Shown: positions 12,914 to 24,603, counted from the first letter of the stretch. The stretch: 64,000 nucleotides of DNA from Chondrilla cf. caribensis (GCA_964020155.1 OZ026556.1:4068501-4132500), one strand, 5' to 3'. Notes: a model not told the origin generated them from the letters alone. Program-made: numbers and translations.

Positions 12914-15337
12914 ACACATGCATGCATATTGTACTGACCATCCTCCAAGTCAGAGCCTGGTTAACGAAGCTAGCGCCTTCCTCGAGACTGAACAATACAC
13001 CACCTAACATGCACAACAGAGAGGAGGAGAGGTAATTATTACATACAAGTTTGTATCAGCCTGTGATATATGACTGGATGCATGTATGTACGTACATACA
13101 CACGTATGTACACACAAATAGGTCTTTCTATTATCTATGGTATGTACATGGTAAAAAATGTATTTAAACCTTCACCTGACCATCAACAACATCAAACACA
13201 GCACAGAACACACTGTTCCATCTTCTATGTATGTATGTGTACGCATATGTACACAGGTGGATGTACACGTACCAATAGGAGCCCCAAAGGCAGCTGACAC
13301 TCCAGCAGCAGCTCCGCTGGCCACAAAGTCCCTCTTCTCGGGATCATTGCGATAGTACCGGAAGGCAGGAAGAGCACGCTACAGCAGCAGAGAGGGACGC
13401 TCAAGAGCAGTACAAGCACATGATAAGAACAGGTATAAGTGGAGGTTGTTGCATTCATAGTGGATATACTGGTACTATTCTGCTTCAGAAACACACAGTG
13501 TATGTAGTCCTCTTAGTCACAAGATTGACCAGTTCTACCTGTATATATAGGTCTTCTTCACAACTTTTAGCTACAAAATCAGATGTTTCAACCCAGAGAT
13601 CTCCCGGGTGTTACTAAGGCTCAATAAAACTAGTATATTCGATAGGCACAGCCAGCACGATAGCTGTGTATGTCTGTGTACTAGTGGGCTCAGAGTGAGA
13701 TATAACATCACAGCGTTCATCAGGAGAACGGAAATCAATCAACGTCATCACAGCCTCACTAATTGTACATATATGCAGTACAGAGTATACATGTACATAC
13801 AGTACGGTATCTACAATGGAAACCATTTGCGTATGTACTGTAACAGGCCCGTATGGTTGTATGTACAATAGGATCAACCGGTTGCTAAAAAGATTGTATA
13901 TTTCACAGTCCCCTTCCAGATTTTAGGCAATATGCCTTGTACATCACTCCCACAGGTCTGCATAGTACAGTACATACTCACTGTATTACCTACGTATGTA
14001 TACACACAAGGTTCACCAGTGCACAGTGTGTACTTACATTTGTACAGTCAACTTTGACTGTTGTTAATCTTCCTTGGGAGATTCCAGCAGCTACAGCTGC
14101 TCCACCGTGGATCATTGGGCCTTCCTAGAGGATTTGGTGTATTAGCGTTAAGACTTTTAGTGTGTGTGTGTGTGTGCATGTGCGTGCGTGCGTACGTGCG
14201 TATCTGTGTGTGTGTATGCCTGTGTGTGTGTGTGTGTGCATGTGCGTGCGTGCGTACGTGCGTATCTGTGTGTGTGTATGCCTGTGTGTGTGTGTGTGTG
14301 TGTGTGTGCGCGTGCATGCGTGTGTGTGTATGTTTATGTGCATAGAGTGTACACAGGTTTCATGGTATGCATTCACTATAATATGCTGTACACACTGCAT
14401 TTCTGCACACCTCTAGTGTGAGTATGCACATACATACGTACACCCACCTTCCCCACTGCCAGTCCACCTGCCACAGAAAACAGAACACCAAATGCTTTGA
14501 CAAAGAGTGTCTACCAAGAGAACAGAGACATTCATAAGCAAATGGAAAACGAGTGCATATCCATATTATGTATGGTGTTCATATATAGCTGTAGGCATGT
14601 GAGTAGAGGTACGTACCTTCAATCTGACCACACGTTCTACCTTTATCCCATTGAGATAGCACTTGATCTCAGGAATGCCACTCCCAGCAGCTACAGGCTA
14701 CACAGTACAGCATGTAAAGTACGCAAGTTAGACACTGGTACTGACATACATACATAGGCACTTTCGACATACACATAGGTATGCGTAAATACGTATATGT
14801 ACATATGTATATGTATGCACACATGCCTAGATATGTACATACATGTATTACATTTGAATCATGTATACACTGTATATAGCAAATTGATGCACTGCCAGAC
14901 ATAGGCAAGCTATTGCATCCCTTCAGTGAGAATTCACAGATTTGCAGAATACATACATTCTGCACTTCATATGCTCACATATTGTGAAATATGTACAATA
15001 TACATGTACATATTGTCAACCTATGTACATACGTACTGTACATAATATTATTTAGATTAGATTACATCTATATTCTCTAACCTCATGGTCGGTAGTCTAC
15101 ACTTTGATCACATTCTGCAGAAGGCTCACCTCAATGAATGCCACGAGGAAGGCCACCACACTGACCAGGCCGACGCTGATGGAGACCCAAGTCAGGAACA
15201 CATAGAATGAACCAAGGTGCTGGTCGGGATTCTCATCAGCCCAATTTATAACTACATACTAGTCAAGGTATTTATGTATGTACGTACGTAATGCATACAT
15301 ACGTATGTATGTAGAGTACAAAAAACACATGTATGAG

Positions 15338-15399
<62 letters not shown>

Positions 15400-15417
15400 A
15401 CATATACACAAACGTAA

Positions 15418-15488
<71 letters not shown>

Positions 15489-16715
15489 CACTGTACACCA
15501 TATGACTCAACATACGTATGTACAGTACAAAAGGATACCACCTTTGATGGCATCAAACTTTCCCTCTGCGATTTTCTCAATCCCAATGTCAATTCCACAA
15601 GCAATCAGAGCAGTCATAACCCCAATCACAAACGTCACTACCCACCTCAGGAAGTTGATCAGTATGAAGTGCTGCACGGATACAGTGGAGAACACAACCT
15701 CTGTATCCCATACATCTGTATGCATACCACATACAACGAGCCACCAAACCATCAATGTAAACAGCACATGTAGTGTACAAACACACAGTACACAAATACA
15801 TTGCATATACGTACGTATGCATGAGTATACAGTCAAACCTCTTTACAACATCACCCTTGGTAGTGCTCCCATACACTAGTATACAGTCAGACCTCTTCAC
15901 AACACCACCCTTGGTAGTGCTCCCATACACTAGTATACGGTCAGACCTCTCTACAACATCACCCTTGGTTCCTCACTTTCCCTGTCATTATACCCAGTTT
16001 ACTGTTGTAACCAATGCAATTACTGTGTAAGTGAGTGACATTTGTTCCCACAAGACATGTTGTTATAGAGAGACTGTTGTTGTGAAGAGGTCTGACTTAA
16101 CAAACATACGTAAAAACATATGCATAGAATGAAAACACACATTACAAAAACAGTCAGACCTCTTCACAAAAAGACTTTTTACAAGGACAGCCTCTTCATA
16201 ACAACAGGTCATGCAGGCACAGGTGTATCCACGTACTCAATAATTGTATCAGTTACAACAGAAAACTGTTATTAATGTCAGGTGAAGCGAGGAACCAAGG
16301 GTGATGTTGTAGAGGTTTGACTGTACAAACACATAGCACACGGTGCATAAAATCTACACTAAACTCACCCGGGAATGTTTCTGTATCTTCTCCTGAAGTA
16401 AGGCATCATTATCCAGTTCTTCATAGTCCAAACTCTAACGGGATAAACCAAAGGTCTCACTTAACGTAATACACAACCTGACCATACAAGAACTTGCATA
16501 CACTACATACAATACATCACTGACAGACTATATATACTTGCTTTGACCATACATTATGTTGGGGTACATACAGACACACAGGCCTGTAGCATGTAGTGCC
16601 TAGTGTACATAGGTACATGAAAGAATGAATTGTATGAATACCAAATGAGTATGTTCATGAACACACAGACATATATACGCATGCACACGCACGCACGCAC
16701 ACACACACGCACGCA

Positions 16716-16772
<57 letters not shown>

Positions 16773-16997
16773 ACACACACACTGATACAAACATAGTCAA
16801 CAACAGGTAGAAACACTGATGATCTCATACTATTCAGGCATGATGCAATATCTGCCCACTTGGTTTCACCTTGGATCACACGCAAACAACACACACAAGG
16901 TTGGGCATATTAACCTATGTACCTCTACAAAAACCTTTTCATTCTCTCAAAAAGGTCTGACATCATTACACACATATACTCACGCATGTACACAAGC

Positions 16998-17065
<68 letters not shown>

Positions 17066-17974
17066 AGTATGGCAATATTCGAAGTATTCTCTACCTCATA
17101 ATTTGCTGAAATGTACTTCACTCCATCATAATGAGCCCTGTTGGGTAGCTTGTCCTGTATTCAAGAGTACAAGCATACAAAATGAAAACATAACACAAAA
17201 TACAGTATCTACAATACAATATGATACAGTACAGTACAGTACAGATTGTTATCATAAAAAGTACCAAAGAGCATTTCACTCACAGGCTCTCCACAGAGAT
17301 TCAAGGCCTTCCTGAGGTTGCTTCTCCTCCTGGGTCTACCTTCATTCCTCTGAAGTGCATGAAAAGGAGTGGGAGTGACACACGGCAGAGATACATTACC
17401 CTGTATAGTACACACTGGGTGCCTCGTAAGGCAGTATCCATGGTTGAACAGCCTCCACAGTTTAAATAACAATGAATTAGCGAATGAATGAATCTCCACA
17501 GTCCTCCACTATATCTGGCTAGAACCCACAACAAGAAAGAGACAAAAAGGAATTAACTCCTTCAATAACAACTTGACCATTTATATCGAGTAGAAAACTC
17601 GAAGCGAATTAATTTCTAAGCAATTAAACACGAAGTATTCGCCACCAAAAGTTGTCTTCTTGGAGCTCGTCTAATCCTTTCCTTTGTACTAACCGCGCCA
17701 CGCTACCAAGTTCATTGAATACAGTAGCACTACAGAAGCACGTGTTCAGTACAAGGGTACGCGTTTGGGATGAACTCACATTAACATCATTGAGTGTTCT
17801 ACTGAGACTCATTTTTGAACGCGAAAGAGTTTCTGTCTCGGATATATCATTCATGTACGGATCTTCCGTCGAGTTAATTTCGTCCTCCATTTTATCTTCC
17901 ACCGGATTCTGCAACACCCTGACGTCAACGTGTTCACCAGCTGCACCGCCAACACGAGTGTCTTCAATCGACAT
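7112..17974 (-). CDS. CLC-6/7-type endosomal/lysosomal chloride-proton exchanger, 24 mapped exons
   Basis: Predicted intracellular 2Cl-/H+ antiporter of about 838 residues. Exons (descending): 17780-17974, 17284-17349, 17095-17154, 16369-16434, 15542-15671, 15130-15251, 14617-14697, 14448-14510, 14038-14124, 13273-13378, 12939-13003, 12272-12446, 12069-12129, 11665-11818, 11273-11366, 10458-10636, 10310-10361, 9949-10076, 9496-9581, 9063-9252, 8649-8741, 8092-8175, 7301-7381, 7112-7210. Phases agree at all these junctions. Seen: N-terminal YESLDY motif, [16 protein letters not shown] (gating glutamate, split across two exons), [15 protein letters not shown] (the proton-glutamate region of ClC-7) and two C-terminal CBS domains ending in [18 protein letters not shown], with serine, is the CLC-6/7-type selectivity motif. 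The start is the first ATG (MSIED). A further conserved CBS1 exon at 8811-8856 does not fit in phase (see findings). I cannot separate CLC-6 from CLC-7; the CBS tail looks closer to CLC-7. Confidence 0.93.
7575..7960. repeat. 17-bp minisatellite 'actaaccaggagtgtgt'
   Basis: About twenty tandem units of roughly 17 bp with scattered substitutions, inside the CLC intron between exons 7301-7381 and 8092-8175. Intronic, no coding function. Confidence 0.88.
8811..8856 (-). other. Candidate additional CLC exon (CBS1 segment [15 protein letters not shown])
   Basis: Minus-strand sequence between an acceptor 'ctttcag' and donor 'gtagta' encodes [15 protein letters not shown], matching the conserved CBS1 segment of CLC-7 proteins. 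It joins perfectly in phase to the next exon (8649-8741), giving an alignment without gaps. As read it is 46 nt, while the upstream exon 9063-9252 ends in phase 0, so one base is out of register at that junction. Either there is a 1-base sequence error, or splicing is unusual, or the exon is skipped. Confidence 0.65.
8920..8938 (-). terminator. Pol III terminator of the tRNA-Gly gene
   Basis: On the minus strand, T7-A-T11 begins two bases after the 3' end of the tRNA gene: the classic RNA polymerase III termination signal. Confidence 0.8.
8941..9011 (-). tRNA. tRNA-Gly (anticodon UCC)
   Basis: 71-nt intronless tRNA on the minus strand. The acceptor arm GCGTTGG pairs perfectly with CCAACGC. 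The T-arm contains GGTTCGATTCC (box B) and the D-arm region is TGGTGTAAAGGTTAGCA (box A like). The anticodon loop CTTCCAA gives UCC (positions 8976-8978). No CCA is encoded, as expected for a eukaryotic gene. It lies in sense orientation within a CLC intron. Confidence 0.95.
9610..9915. repeat. Minisatellite of 'acatggacac' type
   Basis: Ten-to-twenty-base units (catggacacacatggacaaa and variants) fill the CLC intron between exons 9496-9581 and 9949-10076. The long open frames on both strands come from the lack of stops in this low-complexity sequence. Confidence 0.85.
10190..10309. repeat. (CA)n microsatellite directly at a CLC 5' splice site
   Basis: Near-pure (CA)n with a few interruptions. 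In the CLC sense direction it is (GT)n and starts at the donor of exon 10310-10361, so the GT of the splice site is the first repeat unit. Confidence 0.9.
11443..11604. mobile_element. MITE with 'CAGTC(A/T)(G/A)ACCTCTTC' termini
   Basis: Terminal inverted repeats (cggttagacctcttcaca at the left; reverse complement of aagaggttagactg at the right) enclose about 160 bp with no ORF. Related copies lie at 15830-16095 and 16151-16323. All three are in CLC introns. Confidence 0.6.
12568..12915. repeat. Compound (CA)n array with 'acacatacaa' interruptions
   Basis: About 345 bp of (CA)n broken at four regular places by 'aacacatacaaac', a higher-order pattern from segmental duplication of the microsatellite. 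It lies in a CLC intron, sense orientation (GT)n. Confidence 0.92.
14158..14340. repeat. Compound (TG)n/(TGCG)n microsatellite
   Basis: TG repeats with two 'gtgcgtgcgtgcgtacgtgcg' blocks and a direct duplication of about 67 bp. It lies in a CLC intron next to the acceptor of exon 14038-14124, and is one of the few arrays whose sense strand is (CA)n. Confidence 0.85.
15341..15484. repeat. (CA)n microsatellite, two blocks
   Basis: Two long (CA)n tracts separated by about 30 bp around 15400-15420, in a CLC intron. Confidence 0.9.
15830..16095. mobile_element. MITE cluster with 'CAGTCAAACCTCTTTACAACA' type terminus
   Basis: Starts CAGTCAAACCTC and ends GAGGTCTGACT. The internal 'cacccttggtagtgctccc' unit is present twice, so the element carries a terminal direct duplication or nested copies. 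Same family as 11443-11604. Confidence 0.6.
16151..16323. mobile_element. MITE of the same CAGTC-ACCTC family
   Basis: Bounded by cagtcagacctcttcaca and the inverted agaggtttgactg. The internal 'gaggaaccaagggtgatg' is shared, in inverse orientation, with the 15830 element. Confidence 0.6.
16676..16784. repeat. (CA)n with (CACG)n core
   Basis: Alternating (ACGC)n and (AC)n units in the CLC intron between exons 16369-16434 and 17095-17154. Confidence 0.85.
17000..17062. repeat. (CA)n microsatellite
   Basis: About 30 CA units in the same CLC intron, close to the donor of exon 17095-17154. Confidence 0.88.
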
Positions 17975-18183
17975 AAGTCTCAACAAGTGATCGGAGGCTT
18001 GGATACCAAACAGCCCTGTAGCTTTCGGTTGTACTAGGAAAACCGTATATTGTCAAGGTCATCGAAATCCTCAAAACAAGTCCATCCACAGTTCTGTTCA
18101 AGTTCATTGATGATTGAAAGAGATCTCGTGGAGGCTATTCAGTCACGTGAGATGAGATTGCGCAAGTAACCAATCTGAAGAAA
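17975..18183. promoter_or_regulatory. Divergent promoter between CLC exchanger and bL12m, with CLEAR-like E-box
   Basis: Only 209 bp separate the two divergent start codons, so one bidirectional promoter must serve both. GTCACGTGAG at 18142-18151 is one base from the CLEAR consensus (GTCACGTGAC) known for TFEB/TFE3 control of lysosomal genes. AAAATGGCG at the bL12m start resembles a YY1-type site. That it acts on the CLC gene is inference. Confidence 0.6.
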
Positions 18184-18814
18184 ATGGCGTACGTCGGTTC
18201 CATGTGCACGTGGTGGAGGAAGCTGTCCAAACAGGTCATTACGTCCAGAACTATCATACTGCCTTCAAGGTATATCAGGATCTATGTGATTGCATGCTCG
18301 AACCAATGGTCTTTAGCTACCTGCTGTGTGACAGGCTGATTTATATTGTTGCCATCCACACCTGCTAATTAATGTTACTTGTCTGTAATTGGAAAAAAAA
18401 ATCATATTGTGTTCTTCAGATGAAGGTTGCAGTACAATTACGAAGTATCCATGGACAATAACACGTTAATATTGCACATCCACATATTAAAGTATTGTAT
18501 CCTATCCACCTACCCAATCGTCTGCTTTGGGTTTATTGCGCTTTTATGGTCTCCCTAATGAACCAGTATATATCCTACACAGTCATGCAATCGTTCTTTG
18601 TTTCTGTGCCCGTTGTCTACTTCCCGTCTGCACTTCAGGCATTGCAAATCAAGAAAACTGCATAGATGCTGTGTGTTACTGAGTGAGGGTGATCCCATTC
18701 CCATTCCCAAACCTGATGGTGCACCGAAAGAATATTCAGAAAAAATAAGAAAATTAGTAGATGACATCTCAAATCTCACATTAAAAGAGACTTCAGATTT
18801 AAATGAGCTATTAA

Positions 18815-18880
<66 letters not shown>

Positions 18881-19630
18881 ATCCATGTGCATGTATGTGT
18901 GTGTTTACCCTTAATCCTGTCAAAATTGTACTTTACACTTCTGGTGAACTGTGTTATGTATGCTCATGTATGTACTCACATGTACATGTGAATGTATGTG
19001 CTATTTTACAGCAAACATTAAATATATCAGATCTCCCAGCAATGATGCCAGCAATAGCAATACAGGGTGGACAGCAACAGGTAGTGAGTGTGGGTGTGGG
19101 TGTGGGTGCAGGTGTGAGTGCAAGTGTGTGTGTTTGTGTTCTATTCCTGGACAATGTAACCATGCATATATAAGAGTACACGTCCATGATTATTATGTAT
19201 GAATATCTACCTGTCCATATGTAATAACCACAGACTGACTATACATGTAAACTCCTTGCATCGTAACATCTAGTGTGTTAGTATGTGTACACATAGAACT
19301 CTTGCTAGTTTGTGTAGTACAGTGTAAATCTCCTACTTATAAGCTATAAATTACATATTTAATCTACAGTGTCAAATGTGTCAGGTCCAGTGACAATTTT
19401 CTTTTGTTTTACAGGAGACCACAGAGAAGAAAGAGGAACAGACTGAGTTCACAGTGAAACTGACTAGGTATGCTGAGGACAGCAAGATAAAGGTCATTAA
19501 GGAAGTGAAGAACTTGATGGAGGGACTAAATTTAGTACAAGTGAGTGGAAGTATTGCTTCCAAAACCTACAGGACTTCAACAGTACCATGTCTCATTTCT
19601 GTGTGGTGTGTGTGCTTGTGTGGTGTATCT

Positions 19631-19700
<70 letters not shown>

Positions 19701-20054
19701 GCACCGATGTCTGTGGTTTATTAACTGATTATTGCATGGTAAATCAACACACATCGACATAATTTCAAAGGCAGCAAACTTACAGTTTCATGCATATGCA
19801 CATGCACACATGTATACACAGTAGAAACAAGTTTCACAGTGTGTACATGTACATGTGTGTTCACATCCCCACATCACATGTATTCATGTTCACCCATGCA
19901 CTTACACACACTTTTTGTTTTTTGGGATTTCATTTAGGCCAAAAAACTAGTTGAAGGTTGCCCGCAGGTCATTAAGAAGGACGTCAGTAAAGAAGAAGCA
20001 GAGAAGTTGAGGAACGCATTAGAGGCAGTCGGGGGAGTAGTAGAATTGGAATAG
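18184..20054 (+). CDS. MRPL12: Mitochondrial large-subunit ribosomal protein bL12m (L7/L12 family)
   Basis: Nuclear-encoded mitochondrial stalk protein of 191 residues. Exons: 18184-18269, 18639-18816, 19012-19080, 19415-19540, 19938-20054; phases agree and the stop is TAG. The N-terminus is basic with few acidic residues ([11 protein letters not shown]), as expected for a mitochondrial presequence. The L7/L12 dimerisation helix is seen as [14 protein letters not shown], followed by a short hinge and the C-terminal factor-binding domain ([20 protein letters not shown] ... [20 protein letters not shown] ... GGVVELE). Length is close to the human protein (198). In this family it binds translation factors at the ribosome stalk and has also been linked to mitochondrial RNA polymerase. 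A candidate AATAAA lies at 20324-20329. Confidence 0.95.
18817..18880. repeat. (GT)n microsatellite beginning at the exon-2 donor of bL12m
   Basis: More than 30 GT units start exactly at the exon/intron boundary at 18816/18817, so the splice donor is the first unit. Confidence 0.92.
19636..19697. repeat. (GT)n microsatellite
   Basis: About 30 GT units in the last intron of the bL12m gene. Confidence 0.9.
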
Positions 20055-20642
20055 CAGAACACAGCCATCTAGTTATGTGTAATATGTTTTAGGATATTTA
20101 ATGCATTGGCAATATCCTTTACGCTTCTATGTATGATGTTGAGGTACGTACATGTAGTTGTGTTTTATAGTGCATACTGTGTACATACATCTACAAATAT
20201 CGATGTAGCAGTGCAATATAATATTACATAAATTATTGTATCGCTGTAGAAGTGGCTGACATGATTTATATACAAAGTATGCATAATCACAATTATACTC
20301 ATATAGCATGGTAAATACCATGCAATAAATAATATACGTATTGAAATTTTATTACCCAATATGTATACATACTGTATTACGACATAATGAAATATTATTC
20401 TGCAAAATATATCTAATGTACAAAAATAGCTGCACTCGTAATACAATTCCTACAAACTTTGTATATACAACTTCAAATTCACTACTGCTGTACACACATT
20501 ATCTACATTACCTCAACATGCACTATATAAATTGAGTTTCACAAGCTTCGCACACTACCACTACTGATATTATAGTCCTACGTACTGTATGACTATTTTA
20601 CTGTTAGTCTAATCGTTACTTGCCACAAGTGAAGGTAGCTAG

Positions 20643-20933
20643 CTACACTTGGGCCTCAGTGGGGTTAGTGAATGGCGTTTCCTCCTGCGCCTGAACCTCA
20701 TTTACAAATGGGTCAACTGCATTCTTGTCAGGGGGGCGTTCTTGAACAGCACATAAACTTGAACTGCATGAAATGCATCCTTTTCTTCCAGTAGTCTCCA
20801 CAGAGGATAGTCTTTCATTAGCAATCATTTCTATGATATGCAGAAATATTAAGTATACATACATAAGAGAGGATATTATATTCGTACATGACCTACAATA
20901 GATACTGTAGGAGTACATGGTGTACAATCTAGT

Positions 20934-20993
<60 letters not shown>

Positions 20994-21579
20994 AATTACG
21001 TAACCCCCCACAAACATGCAAACACACACACAACCCATACACACAGTTATTAGCAATAAAAAGACTAGCACTGTGACTCACCATGCAGCCGGACTTGCAG
21101 GAAATTTGCCATTTTTTCCAATTGTGGAATGCCACTTGTTGCGAATAGCTCTATCAGGCTCTTCCACTGTTTTGGATAGCTACACTTACTACTGAGCCAA
21201 TCACCAAAGAGCTCCATGATGTCACGTCCACTTGTTTGCGGCACTCCAAGGATGTCTGAGAATACCTCATGCCAATATCGAGCGTTATACGTAGCAGTTG
21301 TAAGAGGTTTGATAACAAGCCTCTCGATTTCCTGCAAATGTGGGCAAAACTCTTCACCTGCATATGCAAAAATACAACAGCAAACCAATAGTTAGTATAT
21401 ACGTAGTATTTTCACGATATAACAGTGTCTACTCACATATCTTCTGTATCCACATACCCACTTTCTCAAGTCTCTCAGTCTCGTCAGTAGAGAAAGTGGT
21501 AAGATAATTCATTTCAGCTCTCAGTTGGATAATGAGCTCGTCGCGCATCTGTAGTACAAAAATAAGTTAAGATTATTGG

Positions 21580-21634
<55 letters not shown>

Positions 21635-23868
21635 TGTGTGCACATGTGTGTATATATATATGTGCGCGCGTGTGTGCGTGTGTGTGTGTGCACATGTATG
21701 TGCATATATATATGCGGGCGCGCGCGCGTGTGTGTGTGAATGTCTTTTATTGATTCAAACATGCATTCCTGTACAATGCATGAGTAAACGTACCCTCAAT
21801 TTGGAAAGAAGGAATTTTGAAACTTCTTCATGACGTATATGGTAGGTATTCTGTAGATGGAGCATAATAAACTGTAAAACCCAACATTCCATAGAACGAT
21901 AAACAGTATCATATAACAGTTACAGTACATATCTGCCATGCATATGTACATACATGGTAAAGCACATACGTAGCTCCCACAAGTAACAGAATCCACAATA
22001 CTGTACACATACATTGCTTCCAATCTTCACAGTCATGGTATCCGTGGAGGATGATGAAAGAGAATAAACAGAACCATCCTGTACATGTGGCAAACAAAGC
22101 GATACATCTTTATAACTGAGTGCAACAGTTGCATCCCACACCCACCCATATAGGGGGCTCAGTGCATGTACACTCACAGAATCTTTTGACTTTGTTGGGG
22201 TGGAATAAGTATATTCGACATTAGCAGCCACCATCAGGCTGTTACAGTCAAAACCTTTATCACCAAATTCCACCCTGGTTTTCTCTTCAGTAGAGACAAT
22301 TTCATCTTCCTCAACCTTATCCACAATCTTGACTTTATCACCGCAGAGGCCTTCATCGTCGCCAATGTAATCACAGTTAATTCCAGAATCATTCAATGGC
22401 AAAGCTTTCCTGTTGCATGCCTGTCCACGCCTGTCATAAGCAATATTCTCTTTAAGCATAGGAACATATGCTGGAACAGGGTACCTGGGACTTCGTTCAT
22501 ATCCCTCAGTTTCATTCTGAAAGATACATATGCCAATATATGACACTATGCATAAAAATGAATATAAGCAACATACTGTGTTGACTCAGAATGTTAGCAA
22601 AACACACACATCAGACTACATACGTACATACCTGAAGCTGTTCATTTTCTGCTGTCAGACGCATTACTCTGTCTTTGTACTTACGTTCCATCTTAATGGG
22701 GTGAGAGATTAACACACATAAATTTATACAATTGGCTATGAATATACTGCACATAAAATCATTATATTGAGAGAACTGAGTGCATGCAAACCTCTTGTAA
22801 ACGATGTTGCAGTGATGCAATCATTTCTTGTTGAATTTTACGCTCCTTCTTACGGGCAGTTGCTTTCCTCTGGCAGGAATGCAGAGTATCATAGAGCTGA
22901 CGCTGCAAATAAATAAAAAGGCATTAGTACACTTAGTCTAGCTGACGATTCAAAGCAGGTACAGTGGAACCTGCTATAAAAACCACCTCTACACAAAGAC
23001 CAACTGTACTGAGTGACCACTATTGGATTGGCCAACTCTACTACAGTAAAGTACCTCTGTATAGAGACCACCTGTCTATAGTGGCCACCTACCTCTAGTA
23101 CCTTGGGTGGTCTCTATATACAGGTTCCACTGTATTAATTTACATTCATCAACTGCAGAGGAATATTTTACCTTTAGAATCTCAAAATCATGTTTCCTTT
23201 CGAGCATAGTCTCATTAAGGTGAGCCTATAAATTAAGTGTACAAGATCAAACCGGCAACCACCATAAACAGAAGAAAGGGACATTACCATTCCAATTCGA
23301 AGACAATCATTGTCTTTTTGCAGAACACCATTGGCCCACTTTTCTTCGGCCAGGGTACTTCTAAGACAATCATTGTCTTTTTGCAGAACACCATTGGCCC
23401 ACTTTTCTTCGGCCAGGGTACTTCTAAGACAATCATTGTCTTTTTGCAGAACACCATTGGCCCACTGTTCTTTGGCCAGGGCACTTCCAAGACGATCATT
23501 GTTTTCCTGCAGAATCCGCTTGGCCTGTCTTTCTTCAGCCAGAGTAGCTTTAAGAGCCAAGCTGGATGCCTTCTCTTTAGTCAATAAGTTTCTATAATGC
23601 TCCTAAAACATAGAGCAAAATATATACAATTCTAATTATATATAGTACATTATTGAGGAGTATAGATCATTACATACATGATATACATAGTAATACATAC
23701 ACTCGTTAACAGAAGATGAGTCCTTTCTTGGCCAATTTCAATGAGGTTCTTTTCCATTTTTTTGCTCCTCTCCTTCCAGAAGAGAGCCTCTCCTACAGCA
23801 TCCTGAGCTCGTCTGTAGTATTCAGCTCCTGAGGATCTGCCCGCTGGCTCATAAGATTTATGTGACAT
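20643..23868 (-). CDS. DD-A: coiled-coil plus death-fold domain protein with CxxC tail
   Basis: Probable cytosolic signalling adaptor; exact function unknown. ATG 23868 follows directly on an acceptor (tttag/ATG), and a putative non-coding first exon lies near 25188-25260. Main coding exons: 23701-23868, 23288-23602, 23172-23226, 22792-22902, 22632-22691, about 22177-22517, about 22020-22150, 21794-21856, about 21438-21550, 21082-21359 and 20643-20831. Domains in order: charged coiled coil, including near-perfect 21-residue repeats (AEEKWANGVLQKDNDC); an acidic linker; a conserved helix starting MRDELIIQLRAEM; a death-fold of about 90 residues (WHEVFSDILGV ... DIMELFGDWLSSK ... QWKSLIELFATSGIPQLEKM); and a tail with CISC ending NPTEAQV. 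It is paralogous to DD-B and DD-C. Exon borders in the linker are uncertain. Confidence 0.78.
20936..20988. repeat. (CA)n microsatellite
   Basis: About 26 CA units in the DD-A intron between the death-domain exon and the terminal exon. Confidence 0.9.
21578..21740. repeat. Compound (TG)n with alternating purine/pyrimidine GCGC blocks
   Basis: (TG)n followed by two similar units containing 'tatatatatgtgcgcgcg' and 'gcgggcgcgcgcg'. This long alternating purine-pyrimidine stretch in a DD-A intron could favour Z-DNA. Confidence 0.85.
22962..23132. mobile_element. Pogo-like MITE (TA target duplication)
   Basis: CAGTGGAACCTG at the left and the inverted CAGGTTCCACTG at the right, flanked by TA on both sides. 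171 bp, non-coding, in a DD-A intron. Internal inverted segments ('gtggcc', 'ctctatagagacc') could fold. Confidence 0.75.
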
Positions 23869-24363
23869 CTAAATAGAAATTGAAAACTTACAATAATGGA
23901 ATGATAATTGTTAAAAAAAACAGAAGTGATGATCTCACCAACATTAATATTGTTCAGAGAAAAAAGAGCTAAACATTGACAGTGGCCCATCTATTGTATA
24001 AAGTTACCTAAAGGTTTTGACATGTATACTATTGTCTTCATGAGAGAATCTTTGAATGGGGTGCTGATAGCAGAGAAGAGAAAGTGATTTTTGAACACCA
24101 TACCAGTGCCATGATGATTCAAAACCTGAAGTCGTGTGATTTAGTGATTTTCCCCTGCACCTCCTAGCATGTAACATCAATGGAAAGAGAGCCAAGACAA
24201 AGAAAACACATTAAAACCATAACAGCCATAAAACTGTACATTTGTTGTTGTTTGTTAATTATTATCCATTTGTATTACGTATATACGTATAACTGGGTAC
24301 CTTGCTCATGAGAAGCAGCTGTTATTAACTGCAGTGTGGTCTTTCCCAGCATAAGATTTGACA

Positions 24364-24603
24364 ATGCACATGGCATTGCATGATGATGATAATCAAATGA
24401 TTTCTCAAGCAAGGTATGAATATGGCTTTCTGATTCGGAAAATACAAGTTATTCAAAATCAGTGGCAAGGTATAACAGTGTTTACTTCTGAATCAGAATA
24501 TGAAGCAAGACGTGACTACTATATTATGCCTTATCCAATCTTTCTCAGATGGCCACCCGCAAAAAATCTTTGGTATTTGCCACATAAGCAGTTCAGGAAG
24601 TAG
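24364..24603 (+). CDS. Small open frame of unknown status (79 codons)
   Basis: ATG to TAG in the gap between DD-A and the broken receptor. The predicted protein is rich in tyrosine and tryptophan and ends PPAKNLWYLPHKQFRK. No family is recognised, no intron partner is found, and no copy occurs next to DD-B. It may be chance or an old transposon fragment. The flanking 23869-24363 sequence shows no other gene. Confidence 0.18.
   Translation: MHMALHDDDNQMISQARYEYGFLIRKIQVIQNQWQGITVFTSESEYEARRDYYIMPYPIFLRWPPAKNLWYLPHKQFRK

Noticed and set aside
12496..13016. Cys/Val-rich and Thr/His-rich frames of 120-160 residues
   Set aside because: Pure translation of (CA)n/(GT)n microsatellites. The same holds for similar frames at 9554, 10164, 14048, 15252, 16554, 21514, 27386, 30092, 35565, 42433, 43206, 45629, 48909, 49757, 55783, 59638 and 63326.
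13614..13877. 87-residue minus-strand frame inside a CLC intron
   Set aside because: The flanking CLC exons join in phase without it, and it has no similarity to the CLC family.
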